From the NCBI GenBank assembly GCA_963790575.1, contig CAWBPD010000008.1:62001-126000 (forward strand): DNA of 64,000 nt, given 5' to 3'. Below the pieces are notes generated by a model. The model worked only from the letters and a program-made list of their open reading frames with translations. It searched no databases and was not told the origin of the DNA. This document shows positions 44,173-51,402 of this stretch, piece after piece. A program made the position numbers and the translations under genes. Each line of letters begins with the position of its first letter. The first letter of the stretch is position 1. Source of the DNA: CAVTSA01 sp963790575. GTDB taxonomy: Bacteria; Chloroflexota; Dormibacteria; Dormibacterales; Dormibacteraceae.

Positions 44173-44204
44173 TAATGATGCCGCCGCGAGCTCAGACCAC
44201 GGAA

Positions 44205-44232
44205 TTGAGAATTGATCGAATTGTTCGATAGT
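44205..44232 (+). promoter_or_regulatory. candidate promoter with overlapping inverted repeat
   Basis: TTGAGA (44205-44210) is followed by 16 nt and GATAGT (44227-44232). Between and across the -10 lies the inverted repeat ATCGAA-TTG-TTCGAT (44215-44229). The start would be near 44239, pointing away from adenine deaminase toward a structured region with no plus-strand gene. Confidence 0.45.
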
Positions 44233-44239
44233 AACCCTC

Positions 44240-44515
44240 CCCCGGACTCAAAGCGTCGTCGTCGGAGGCACCCCTGGGGGACCCGAGGGAGGTAGCGTCA
44301 TGGGGAAAACCGAATGCGTTTCGGGGTCTGATTCGAGATTTCTGGTCGCGCGCGGGGGCAAAACCGATGGATCGGAGGCAAAAAAGCGGGGAGACCCCCC
44401 TTATGCTCGCTTTCGCTTTGGTAATATGGAGGCGCGGTTAACGCCGCCTTACCTTGATCCTCACCCCCGCAGCCATGCTCGGTGGATGGGCGGAGAGGGA
44501 AACCTTTCCGCCCGC
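44240..44515 (+). ncRNA. candidate structured non-coding RNA (riboswitch-like or small RNA)
   Basis: This 276-nt stretch has no supported gene on either strand but many pairings. GGTAA (44420-44424) pairs with TTACC (44449-44453) and encloses GGCG/CGCC. GGGCGGA-G-AGG-GAAA-CCT-T-TCCGCCC makes an 11-bp stem with a GNRA loop at the 3' end (44488-44513). The part GGCAAAACC...GGAGGCAAAAAAGC followed by GGTAATATGG...GGTTAACGCC recalls the core of class-I cyclic-di-GMP riboswitches, but several conserved positions differ. The next plus-strand gene is far away and fadR is antisense, so a stand-alone RNA is as likely as a riboswitch. No family assigned. Confidence 0.3.
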
Positions 44516-44543
44516 CCCGAGCTATGGGGGAGGGACCGGCCGG

Positions 44544-45320
44544 TCAGGAGTCCAGCCACACCGACCACTCGTCCCCGTCTCCGCGGCCCCCGGTCGCCGT
44601 GCGCAGCCAGGCCTCCGCGTTGGCGAGGTGTGCCTCAGATGCGGTCGCCGCCAGCCCGGGGTCGCGGGCCGCGATCGCGGTTCGAATTCGTTCATGGGCG
44701 AGAACCAGGCCCCGCATGCTTTCCGGTCCCGCATCCACTCTCATGCGCCAGATCGAGGTGCGCAGTGTGCTCAGCGCCAGTGAGTCCTGGAGCGCGAACA
44801 GAAACGGGTTTCCGACCGAGCTCGCGATGGTGGCATGGAAGGCGCTGTCGGCGATGGTGAGAGCTTCCACGTCTCTGCGGTCCGCGGCCGCCGCGATCCG
44901 GGCCAGGTCGGCATCCAACGTCTGCAACTCCGCCGGCCGCATCCGCGCGGCGGCCATCGCCGTGATGCGCGGCTCCAGGATGCGCCGCACCTCGAAGAGA
45001 TGTCCTGCCATCTCGGTCGGCAGGAGTTGGGTCGCGAGCCGGATCGACCGCAGCAGCAGCTGAGGGCTGAGCGACGTCACATAGGTCCCGGCCCCCTGCC
45101 GCGCCTCCAGCGCACCGACCACAGTGAGGGCGCGGATCGCCTCCCGCAGGGAGGAACGGGAAAGGCCGAGCTGTGCGGCGAGGTCGCTCTCGCGCGGGAG
45201 CCGTTCTCCCGGACCGAGCTTCCCGTGCTCGATCATCTCGCTGATCCTGGAGATCGCCTCGTCGGCGACCCCCCACCGTTTCGTTCCTCCCGTCCTCCGG
45301 GCGCTCTGAGGCTCCGCCAT
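44544..45320 (-). CDS. FadR/GntR family regulator with FCD domain
   Basis: A 258-residue repressor. The winged helix (about 15-85) has ISEMIEHGKLGPGERLPRESDLAAQLGLSRSSLREAIRAL in pieces typical of the FadR branch and then VRQGAGTYV-like RQGAGTYVTSL. The FCD domain (about 100-245) supplies the metal site: Asp in IADSAFHATIASSVGNPF, with later His in LVLAHERI and EAHLANAEAWL. The ATG at 45320 (MAEPQSARR) is taken as start; a GTG six codons earlier is possible. Two matching operator-like sites lie upstream, so it is probably autoregulated. Its targets and ligand (usually an organic acid) are unknown. Confidence 0.9.
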   Translation of the reverse strand: MAEPQSARRTGGTKRWGVADEAISRISEMIEHGKLGPGERLPRESDLAAQLGLSRSSLREAIRALTVVGALEARQGAGTYVTSLSPQLLLRSIRLATQLLPTEMAGHLFEVRRILEPRITAMAAARMRPAELQTLDADLARIAAAADRRDVEALTIADSAFHATIASSVGNPFLFALQDSLALSTLRTSIWRMRVDAGPESMRGLVLAHERIRTAIAARDPGLAATASEAHLANAEAWLRTATGGRGDGDEWSVWLDS

Positions 45321-45406
45321 AGCCCGTCTTTCTCTCACAGAACCTGGCTCGGCATCCTGGCGTGGCGCCCCACCGCACGTGCTCGTCCGTCCGTCGATGA
45401 AAGATA

Positions 45407-45480
45407 CATCGGATGACTGGCTCGAAGCAACCGGGGTATCCGACCCTGAACCGGCCTTAAGCCCAAAGTCATCGGATGAC
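45407..45480. promoter_or_regulatory. two candidate FadR-type operators
   Basis: CATCGGATGAC occurs at 45407-45417 and again at 45470-45480, where it extends to the perfect palindrome GTCATCGGATGAC (45468-45480). Centres are about 63 bp apart, upstream of fadR and just before the Trm112 promoter. Confidence 0.55.
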
Positions 45481-45514
45481 CGACGGCCAGTCATGACTTC
45501 CGGGTCCCACCGGG

Positions 45515-45520
45515 TATGAT
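45515..45520 (+). promoter_or_regulatory. -10 element for the Trm112 gene
   Basis: TATGAT (one mismatch from consensus) lies 9 nt before the ATG at 45530, giving a nearly leaderless transcript. Confidence 0.5.
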
Positions 45521-45529
45521 CACCCCGCG

Positions 45530-45703
45530 ATGCCCGCTGAGGTCGACCCCCAACTGCTGGAGATCCTCGCCTGCCCCAAGTGCCACACGCACGTCGAATT
45601 GGAAGACGACAAAGCCCACCTCCGCTGCGACACCTGCCGCCTGCGGTACCGGATCGATGACGGCATTCCGGTGATGCTGATCAGCGAGGCGGAGCCCTTC
45701 TAA
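45530..45703 (+). CDS. Trm112 family protein
   Basis: A 57-residue protein: MPAEVDPQLLEILACPKCHT, then two CxxC pairs (CPKC and CDTC) and the closing segment YRIDDGIPVMLISEAE typical of the Trm112/YcaR family. Members are small zinc-ribbon-like partners; in eukaryotes and archaea they activate methyltransferases, in bacteria the role is unclear. All four cysteines are present, so zinc binding is likely. Placed between fadR (divergent) and the marP-like gene (convergent, 21 bp away). Confidence 0.9.
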   Translation: MPAEVDPQLLEILACPKCHTHVELEDDKAHLRCDTCRLRYRIDDGIPVMLISEAEPF

Positions 45704-45724
45704 TCCCCCTCAGGGTGCCTCACC

Positions 45725-46915
45725 TCAGACCGCGCAGGCGAGGGACGAGGTATTGATCGGGACCTGGCTGGCGACTCCCTGACTGACGTCCCCCTGGATC
45801 TGCTGATCACTCAGCGCGTACGCCTGCGTCGAGCCGGTTTGCGAGGAGGCGGCGAAGACCATGCCGATCACACTGGCGTTGCTGTCGAGCAGTGGACCGC
45901 CCGAGTTGCCGGGGCGCACGGTACCGCTAAAGACCCAAATTTGGCGGGTCACCTCCTGGTTGTTGTAGATGTCGTTGAAGCGCGCCATCGTCTCGCCGTC
46001 CACGGCCGCGGGGGTGACCGCCTCAGGGCCTCCGCCCGGATAGCCGACCACGAACGCGAGCGTGCCTCGCTGAGCGCTGGTTTGCTGCGCCACGGGGGCG
46101 TCGAGTCCGGGGACATGGAGCACGGCGACGTCGACCTTCTCGTCGAAGTAGACGACGGTCGCCTCCAGGTTGACGCCCCGCTGATCCTGCATGACGCGGG
46201 TGTCGCTGGTGCCGGCCACGACGTGAGCGTTGGTCACCACATAGTCGGGCGCGACCGGATAGGCGCTGCCGGTGACCAGACCACCGCAGCCTGAGCCTTC
46301 AACGCGGAAGACCTCACGCGCGGCCGCCTGCACGGCGGAGGTGGGGGCGCTTTGGGGTACCGAGACCGGACCCGGCAACCCGGCCGCCTGCCCGGGGAAG
46401 AAGGTGGAGGGGAAGGGGACCGCGGCGACCGTGTGCTCGAGGCCCCCGAGGAAGCCCGGCGGCTGCGGGGCCACCCGATCGATGGCGCGCAGGATGCCCG
46501 ACCTCTGCGCCACCGCAGAGAGGTCCGAGTCGGTGCTCTCGGTGAAGGAGAGGCCGAGGAACCAGACCAGCATCACCACCGCCAGCAGAGAGATCGCACC
46601 GCCCGAGAAGCGGTCCAGCGGGTTGGGGCGGTCGTTCTTCGTGACCCAGTGGCGCAGGGGCTCTCCGACCCAGAACCCGATCGTCGCCCCCAGGCAGCCG
46701 CCCAGGAGAAGGAGCAGCGCCGCCGAAAGTGGTCGCGAGTTGGGATCGTAGAGGCCGAGCGCGTTCAGCACGCGGGGGGAGAGTGCGCCCGTGACCAGGA
46801 CGCCCGCGATCAGACCTCCATACTGAGCAACCGAGGGGATGAGACCGCGCCGGTACCCGCCCACCAGCCCGAGCAGGGCGAGCACCAGGATCGCGATGTC
46901 GACGAGGTCGAGCAC
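45725..46915 (-). CDS. MarP-like membrane serine protease (CvpA + trypsin-like domains)
   Basis: A 396-residue protein. The N-terminal CvpA-type membrane domain (about 1-125) has four hydrophobic helices; the extracytoplasmic chymotrypsin-fold protease (about 195-396) has His231 in VVTNAHVVAG, Asp262 in KVDVAVLHV and Ser338 in RPGNSGGPLL. Cys210 and Cys394 match the positions of the regulatory disulfide of mycobacterial MarP, so redox or acid-stress control may be conserved. It starts with GTG six bases after a TAGGCT hexamer. In mycobacteria MarP protects against acid and oxidative stress; the same role here is inference. Confidence 0.92.
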   Translation of the reverse strand: MLDLVDIAILVLALLGLVGGYRRGLIPSVAQYGGLIAGVLVTGALSPRVLNALGLYDPNSRPLSAALLLLLGGCLGATIGFWVGEPLRHWVTKNDRPNPLDRFSGGAISLLAVVMLVWFLGLSFTESTDSDLSAVAQRSGILRAIDRVAPQPPGFLGGLEHTVAAVPFPSTFFPGQAAGLPGPVSVPQSAPTSAVQAAAREVFRVEGSGCGGLVTGSAYPVAPDYVVTNAHVVAGTSDTRVMQDQRGVNLEATVVYFDEKVDVAVLHVPGLDAPVAQQTSAQRGTLAFVVGYPGGGPEAVTPAAVDGETMARFNDIYNNQEVTRQIWVFSGTVRPGNSGGPLLDSNASVIGMVFAASSQTGSTQAYALSDQQIQGDVSQGVASQVPINTSSLACAV

Positions 46916-46921
46916 CGGGTA

Positions 46922-46956
46922 AGCCTACCGAGAAGAGGACGCGGTCCCGGCATAAT
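46922..46956. promoter_or_regulatory. divergent leaderless promoter pair
   Basis: Minus strand: TAGGCT (46927-46922), 6 nt, GTG at 46915. Plus strand: CATAAT (46951-46956), 6 nt, GTG at 46963. The two starts are only 47 bp apart and neither has a ribosome site. Confidence 0.5.
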
Positions 46957-46962
46957 GAACGT

Positions 46963-47154
46963 GTGTTGATGCTTGCCAGTGGGATCGGCGAATGGGTGTC
47001 GGCCTACGTGTTCTTCGGTCTCGCGTTCGCGGTCGCCAGCGGGGGAGTGCTCGGTCTGGGCTATTGGGTGCTCCGAGGGGACGCAGCCAACCGCCGCAAG
47101 AAACTGCTCGACCTGCGTGAACTGGAGGCGGACGAGCGGCTCCCCGACGAGTAG
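46963..47154 (+). CDS. small membrane protein, unknown function
   Basis: A 63-residue protein with one long hydrophobic stretch (residues about 10-38: EWVSAYVFFGLAFAVASGGVLG then LGYWVLRG) and a charged C-terminus (NRRKKLLDLRELEADERLPDE) predicted to be a cytoplasmic helix. No homologue recognised. The GTG at 46963 follows CATAAT by six bases, and an ATG two codons later is an alternative. It lies between the protease and the cytochrome oxidase genes. Confidence 0.6.
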   Translation: MLMLASGIGEWVSAYVFFGLAFAVASGGVLGLGYWVLRGDAANRRKKLLDLRELEADERLPDE

Positions 47155-47181
47155 CACCGGGCCGTCGGTCCCGCCACTCCG

Positions 47182-47276
47182 CGATTTGCCGGCACTCAGG
47201 GGCCAAGAGATTCCCCGACTGCCGGCACTCGGGGGTTCGGGGGCGCCACGGCGGGCCCGACTGCCGGCACTCGGGG
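47182..47276. repeat. palindrome series, TGCCGGCA family (3 units)
   Basis: Units at 47182-47202, 47213-47234 (perfect outer arms) and 47256-47276, centres 33 and 42 bp apart, between the convergent small membrane protein and cytochrome oxidase genes. Confidence 0.8.
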
Positions 47277-47297
47277 TTCAGCAGCGTCCGGGGAGAG

Positions 47298-49004
47298 CTA
47301 CTGTGACGGGGTCGAGCTCTCGGCGGCTGCCGCGGCCGCTTCCGCCGCCAGCCTCCGGTCGCGCCGCTCCCGGGCCGCGCGCAGCTCACGCAGCGGCATG
47401 AAGGACCGCACCGGGGGTACCCGCTCGAAGTTGTAGGGAGGCGGTGGGCTGGTCGTCGCCCACTCCAGGGTGTTGCCGCGCCAGGGGTCGTCTCCCGCGA
47501 TCTCACCGTGCCTCCAGCTCCAGATCACGTTGATGATGAACAGCAGGACCGAGATCGCGATCAAGAACGACATCACCGTGATGAAGGTGTTGGTCGCGCC
47601 CCATCCCTCCTCGCCGAAGCCCCCGGGATAGGTGTAGACGCGGCGCGCCATTCCCTCCAGGCCGAGCGAGAACATGACCAGGAAGGTGCCGTTGAACCCA
47701 AAGAAGGTGGTCCAGAAGTTCCACTCGCCGAGGGTCTCGTTGAGCTTGCGGCCCGTTATCTTCGGGAACCAGTAGTAGACGCCGGCGTAGATCGTGAACG
47801 CGCTGCCACCGAACAGGACGTAGTGGAAGTGGGCGACCACGTAGTACGAGGCGTGGAGTTGCGTGTCCACCGGTACCGAAGCCAGGTAGATGCCGGTGAT
47901 ACCGCCGATCAGAAACGTGGCGAGGAAGCCGAAGGCGAACTTCATCGACACGTTGAAGTCGATCGAACCCTTCCAGGCGGTGGCGATCCAGTTGAAGAAC
48001 TTGATGCCGGTGGGGACCGCGATGGCCAGGGTCATCGCCATGAAGAAGCTCTCGACGTAGATGTTCATGCCGACCGTGAACATGTGGTGTGCCCACACCG
48101 CGAGCGACAGGAACACGATGCTGAACAGCGCCGCCACCATCGAGCCATAGCCGAACAGTGGCTTGCGGCTGAAGACCGGAATGACCTCCGAAATGATCCC
48201 GAAGCCGGGCAGCACCATGACGTACACCTCTGGGTGCCCGAAGAACCAGAACAGGTGCTGGTACAGGACCGGGCGCCCGGCGGTGCTCGCGAAGAAGTGG
48301 GTCCCGAACTGGCGGTCGAACTCGAGGAGGATCATCGCCGCCGCCAGCGGGGCGCCTACCAGAAGCAGCAGGATCGAGGTCGACATCTGCGCCCAGGCGA
48401 AGAGGGGCAGGCGCGTCAGGCCCATGTCCGGAGCCCGCAGCCCGATGATCGTGGTGATGAAGTTGGTGGAGGCCATGATCCCGCTGATCGCCCACACGAT
48501 CAGCGACATCGCCCAAAGGTCGGTGCCGATGCCAGGGCTGAATTGCAGCTCGGTGAGCGGCGGGTAGCCGGTCCAACCGGCGCTGAGTGTCCCGTTGGGC
48601 GTGAAGAAACCGATGTAGTAGATGAAGATCGAAACCGGAATCAACCAGAACCCGAGCAGGTTGACACGGGGGAAGGCGACGTCGCGGGCCCCCACCATGA
48701 TCGGCACGAAGTAGTTCGCGATGCCGGTCAGGAAGATCGTCATGAAGAAGAAGATCATGGTGGTCCCATGCGTCGACAGCAGCTGGTTGTACTGCGCCGC
48801 TGTGAGCAGCTGCTCGTTGGGCTGCGACAGCTGCAGCCGCATGACCAGGGCGAAGATGCCGCCGACCACGAAGGCCAGCATCCCCGTGACCATGTACATG
48901 ATCCCGATCTTCTTGTGATCGGTGGTGGTCAGCCAGAGCGTGACCGGCCGCCAGAACGACTCGTCATACGACTTGACGCGGGGCGGCGCTTCCAAGGTGG
49001 ACAT
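47298..49004 (-). CDS. ctaD: cytochrome c oxidase subunit I (aa3 type)
   Basis: A 568-residue twelve-helix heme-copper oxidase catalytic subunit. It starts its core at TTDHKKIGIMYMV; the CuB/cross-link motif is WFFGHPEVYVMVLPGFG, the two-His CuB motif is AHHMFTVGM, and the heme ligands lie in ASYYVVAHFHYVL. The C-terminus adds an Ala/Arg-rich tail (RELRAARERRDRRLAAEAAAA). GGGAGGT precedes the ATG. Together with the other subunits it reduces oxygen and pumps protons in the membrane. It lies 17 bp after ctaC. Confidence 0.97.
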   Translation of the reverse strand: MSTLEAPPRVKSYDESFWRPVTLWLTTTDHKKIGIMYMVTGMLAFVVGGIFALVMRLQLSQPNEQLLTAAQYNQLLSTHGTTMIFFFMTIFLTGIANYFVPIMVGARDVAFPRVNLLGFWLIPVSIFIYYIGFFTPNGTLSAGWTGYPPLTELQFSPGIGTDLWAMSLIVWAISGIMASTNFITTIIGLRAPDMGLTRLPLFAWAQMSTSILLLLVGAPLAAAMILLEFDRQFGTHFFASTAGRPVLYQHLFWFFGHPEVYVMVLPGFGIISEVIPVFSRKPLFGYGSMVAALFSIVFLSLAVWAHHMFTVGMNIYVESFFMAMTLAIAVPTGIKFFNWIATAWKGSIDFNVSMKFAFGFLATFLIGGITGIYLASVPVDTQLHASYYVVAHFHYVLFGGSAFTIYAGVYYWFPKITGRKLNETLGEWNFWTTFFGFNGTFLVMFSLGLEGMARRVYTYPGGFGEEGWGATNTFITVMSFLIAISVLLFIINVIWSWRHGEIAGDDPWRGNTLEWATTSPPPPYNFERVPPVRSFMPLRELRAARERRDRRLAAEAAAAAAESSTPSQ

Positions 49005-49021
49005 GTCGATACCTCCCTAGC

Positions 49022-49978
49022 CTAGCCGCTCGGCGACGGCGACGGTGAAGGTGAGGAGCCGGGCGAAGGGCTGCCATGAGGCGACGGACCGGCCGTGGGT
49101 GACGGGCTGGCGCCCGGCGACGGACTGACGACGGCCCCCGGACTGGGGCTCGGCGACGGCGCGGAGGCCGGCGATGGCGACGGGTGCGGGCTCGGCTGCG
49201 ACTGCTTGTGCTTCTCGCTGCTCAGCCAGGCCTGGAAGTCGGTCTCTGGGACCGCCTTGACGCGGATCAGCATCTGCCCGTGGTCGACGCCACAGAGCTC
49301 GGTGCACTGGCCACGCCACTCTCCGGGGTGATCGATCTTCATCCACGTGTAGTTGCTGTACCCGGGCACCGCGTCCGTCTTGCCGGTGATGGCCGGAACC
49401 CAAAAGCTGTGGATGACATCGGTAGAGTCGAGCCGAAGCCGGACCATCCGGCCCACCGGGATCACCATCGGGGCGTTGGGATCGCCCAGCTCTTGGGTGA
49501 CCACCACCCCGTTCGAGTACTCGTACTTCCATCCGAATTGATGGGCGACGATGTGGATCTGCACCGTGCCCTCCGCGGCCGTGGGGACGACCTCGTCCTG
49601 CTGCATGACATGGAAGGAGGCGAACCCCACCAGCGTGACGATCAGAAACGGCACCACGGTCCACGACAGCTCCAGAAAGGTGTGACCGCTCCACTGCGGA
49701 GGCCGGTAGTCGGCCGGCAGCTTGGACCGGCGCCACTTGAAGATGATGATCAGCAGCAGCCCTTCCACACCGATGAAGACCACGGCCGCGGGGATCGAAA
49801 TCAAGAGGTAGAGTTCGTAGATTCGCTGCCCGTTGGGCGAGACGCCCTGGGGCACCGCCCAGTTGGGCCACCCGTTCAAATCGCCGCCCGGCTGGCCGTG
49901 ATAGATGAGCAGGGCCGCGATGACCGTGGTCGCGACCATCGTGATGGCCGCGACGACGCTCCACTGCCGGTGACTCAC
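49022..49978 (-). CDS. ctaC: cytochrome c oxidase subunit II
   Basis: A 318-residue subunit with an N-terminal hydrophobic segment (about 6-26), two further helices (54-80 and 101-124) and the CuA cupredoxin domain. CuA ligands are all present: His190 in VIHSFWVP, and Cys225, Glu227, Cys229, His233 and Met236 in CTELCGVDHGQM. The last 60 residues are an unusual Pro/Ser tract of SPSPSP repeats outside the membrane. It starts with GTG seven bases after TATACT. Confidence 0.96.
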   Translation of the reverse strand: MSHRQWSVVAAITMVATTVIAALLIYHGQPGGDLNGWPNWAVPQGVSPNGQRIYELYLLISIPAAVVFIGVEGLLLIIIFKWRRSKLPADYRPPQWSGHTFLELSWTVVPFLIVTLVGFASFHVMQQDEVVPTAAEGTVQIHIVAHQFGWKYEYSNGVVVTQELGDPNAPMVIPVGRMVRLRLDSTDVIHSFWVPAITGKTDAVPGYSNYTWMKIDHPGEWRGQCTELCGVDHGQMLIRVKAVPETDFQAWLSSEKHKQSQPSPHPSPSPASAPSPSPSPGAVVSPSPGASPSPTAGPSPHGSPSPGSSPSPSPSPSG

Positions 49979-49985
49979 GCCGAGC

Positions 49986-49991
49986 AGTATA
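49986..49991 (-). promoter_or_regulatory. -10 element for ctaC (leaderless)
   Basis: On the minus strand TATACT (one mismatch) is followed by 7 nt and the GTG at 49978; no Shine-Dalgarno sequence fits between. Confidence 0.55.
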
Positions 49992-50110
49992 GGTCCGGCC
50001 CCAAGTTCGGCTTAGGGTCGAATTCATCTCGGGTTCATGGTCGGAATCCGGCGGCTTGGAGGGCCGGCGCGGGAGTTCCCAAGCGCGGAACGCCCTCTCT
50101 CGGGAGGCGC

Positions 50111-50116
50111 TAGAAT
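50111..50116 (+). promoter_or_regulatory. -10 element for the oxidase subunit IV gene
   Basis: TAGAAT lies 8 nt before the GTG at 50125, again with no ribosome site. Confidence 0.5.
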
Positions 50117-50124
50117 CCAGGCCA

Positions 50125-50661
50125 GTGGCACCCGCAGCCAAGCCCAGATTCGTCGATGTGAGCAATCCCGCCCTGGCGATCGATTGTCCGAACTGCAGCC
50201 TGGTGACGCCCCGGTTTCTCCAGTACTGCCGCAACTGCGGGTATTCCCTGTGGCCGAGCGGCGAGTACGCGACGGCCGCCTTCATGGCCTGGCGCGACCA
50301 CGACCTGGATCGGACCGCCGCTCGCCGGTTCGACCTGGAGTGCCCGCCGCCGGTGCCCGACGACAACGTGCTCGACGACCAGGCGCGCGCGCACGAGCTG
50401 GGGATTCACATCTTCCCGCGGAGCAGCTGGCCGTTTCCGATCTGCGTCGGCTTCTTCTTCCTGTTCCTGGCGCTGGTTCCCTTCCCCGCCGGCTGGCGCA
50501 TCGCGCTCGGCATCATCGGCGGCGTGATCCTTCTGATCGGGATCGTGGGTTGGGTGGTGTTCGAGGACACCAGGATGTACGCGGAGTCCACCGTCCCCGT
50601 CCACGGCCACGGCGAGACGGATGGCCGCGAGCCCACCGAAGAAGAAAGGAAGGAGAGGTAG
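50125..50661 (+). CDS. cytochrome c oxidase subunit IV-like protein with N-terminal zinc ribbon
   Basis: A 178-residue protein. The C-terminal half has two close helices (WPFPICVGFFFLFLALVPFP and ALGIIGGVILLIGIVGWVVFEDTR) with the GIHIFPRSSWPF lead-in seen in actinobacterial oxidase subunit IV (CtaF). The N-terminal half is added: a four-cysteine ribbon (CPNC, Cys21/24, and CRNC, Cys35/38) followed by a polar linker. It lies directly before the subunit III gene. The GTG at 50125 fits a leaderless start; the frame extends 23 codons upstream without support. Confidence 0.8.
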   Translation: MAPAAKPRFVDVSNPALAIDCPNCSLVTPRFLQYCRNCGYSLWPSGEYATAAFMAWRDHDLDRTAARRFDLECPPPVPDDNVLDDQARAHELGIHIFPRSSWPFPICVGFFFLFLALVPFPAGWRIALGIIGGVILLIGIVGWVVFEDTRMYAESTVPVHGHGETDGREPTEEERKER

Positions 50662-50664
50662 CCG

Positions 50665-51309
50665 GTGGCCACTGTGCACGCGCCTGGGGAGACGGTCCAG
50701 GAGGAGCATGTCGCCCCCCGGCATGTGGAGGACGAGCCCGAACACCCGGTGATGGGCGTGCCCATGATGGGCATGTACATCTTCCTCTCCAGCGAGGTGA
50801 TGTTCTTCGGGTCGCTGTTCTCCGTCTACTTCTATCTGTTCGGGTCGCACCCCTTGGGGTGGCCTCCCGCCGGCACCCAGCCCGTGCACTGGTTCCCGAT
50901 CCCGTTCTTCAACACGTTCATCCTGATCATGTCAGGCGTCACCTGCCACTTCGCGACCGAGTCGCTGTCGCACGGCAACCGCCGGCGGTGGTACCTGCTG
51001 ATCCTCTCGACCCTCATCCTGGGCGCCTTCTTCGAGCTCGGCCAGGGGTTCGAGTTCGCGACCGCGAGGCTGTCACTGGGCCACACCACGAATCAGTTCG
51101 GGAGCGCCTTCTTCATCATGACGGGCTTCCACGGCGCCCATGTCTTCGGAGGCCTGCTCTTCATCAGCCTCATGGTGGGCCGCTCCCTGAGGGGCCAGTT
51201 CACACCCGAGCGCCACGTCGGTCCGGCCGCGGCGACCCTCTACTGGCACTTCGTGGACGTGGTCTGGATTTTCCTCTTCGGAATCCTCTACCTGGCAGTC
51301 ACGGCGTAG
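50665..51309 (+). CDS. ctaE: cytochrome c oxidase subunit III
   Basis: A 214-residue membrane protein with five predicted helices, as in the short actinobacterial type. Conserved blocks: GMYIFLSSEVMFFGSLF, FNTFILIMSGVTCHFA, GQGFEFATA, FFIMTGFHGAHVFGGL and LYWHFVDVVWIFLFGILYL (the last two carry the conserved His/Glu-type lipid-site residues). AGGAGAGG precedes the GTG, three bases after the subunit IV stop. It is transcribed divergently from ctaC-ctaD. Confidence 0.96.
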   Translation: MATVHAPGETVQEEHVAPRHVEDEPEHPVMGVPMMGMYIFLSSEVMFFGSLFSVYFYLFGSHPLGWPPAGTQPVHWFPIPFFNTFILIMSGVTCHFATESLSHGNRRRWYLLILSTLILGAFFELGQGFEFATARLSLGHTTNQFGSAFFIMTGFHGAHVFGGLLFISLMVGRSLRGQFTPERHVGPAAATLYWHFVDVVWIFLFGILYLAVTA

Positions 51310-51389
51310 TCGCGGAGAGCGGAACCAGACCGTCGCTCGCCGCCAAACGGTGAGTGCCGCGGTGGACTTTCCCCCGGGTCGGTGGGTGC

Positions 51390-51395
51390 GACACT
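51390..51395 (+). promoter_or_regulatory. -10-like element for methyltransferase gene
   Basis: GACACT lies 7 nt before the ATG at 51403. Weak alone, but the spacing matches the other leaderless starts in this window. Confidence 0.35.
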
Positions 51396-51402
51396 GAGCG
51401 GG

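Noticed and set aside
44320..44380. Resemblance to the 5' end of tmRNA (GGGGTCTGATTCGAG)
   Set aside because: No matching tRNA-like 3' end (GGTTCAA...CCA) or tag reading frame follows.
44300..44860. Plus-strand open frame starting MGKTECVSG
   Set aside because: Its second half is antisense to fadR and it has no recognisable domain; the front part overlaps the candidate structured RNA.
39108..47506. Proteins with repeated ECRQSG segments in several frames
   Set aside because: These residues are the translation of the TGCCGGCA palindromes; no start, ribosome site or conserved domain supports a gene.
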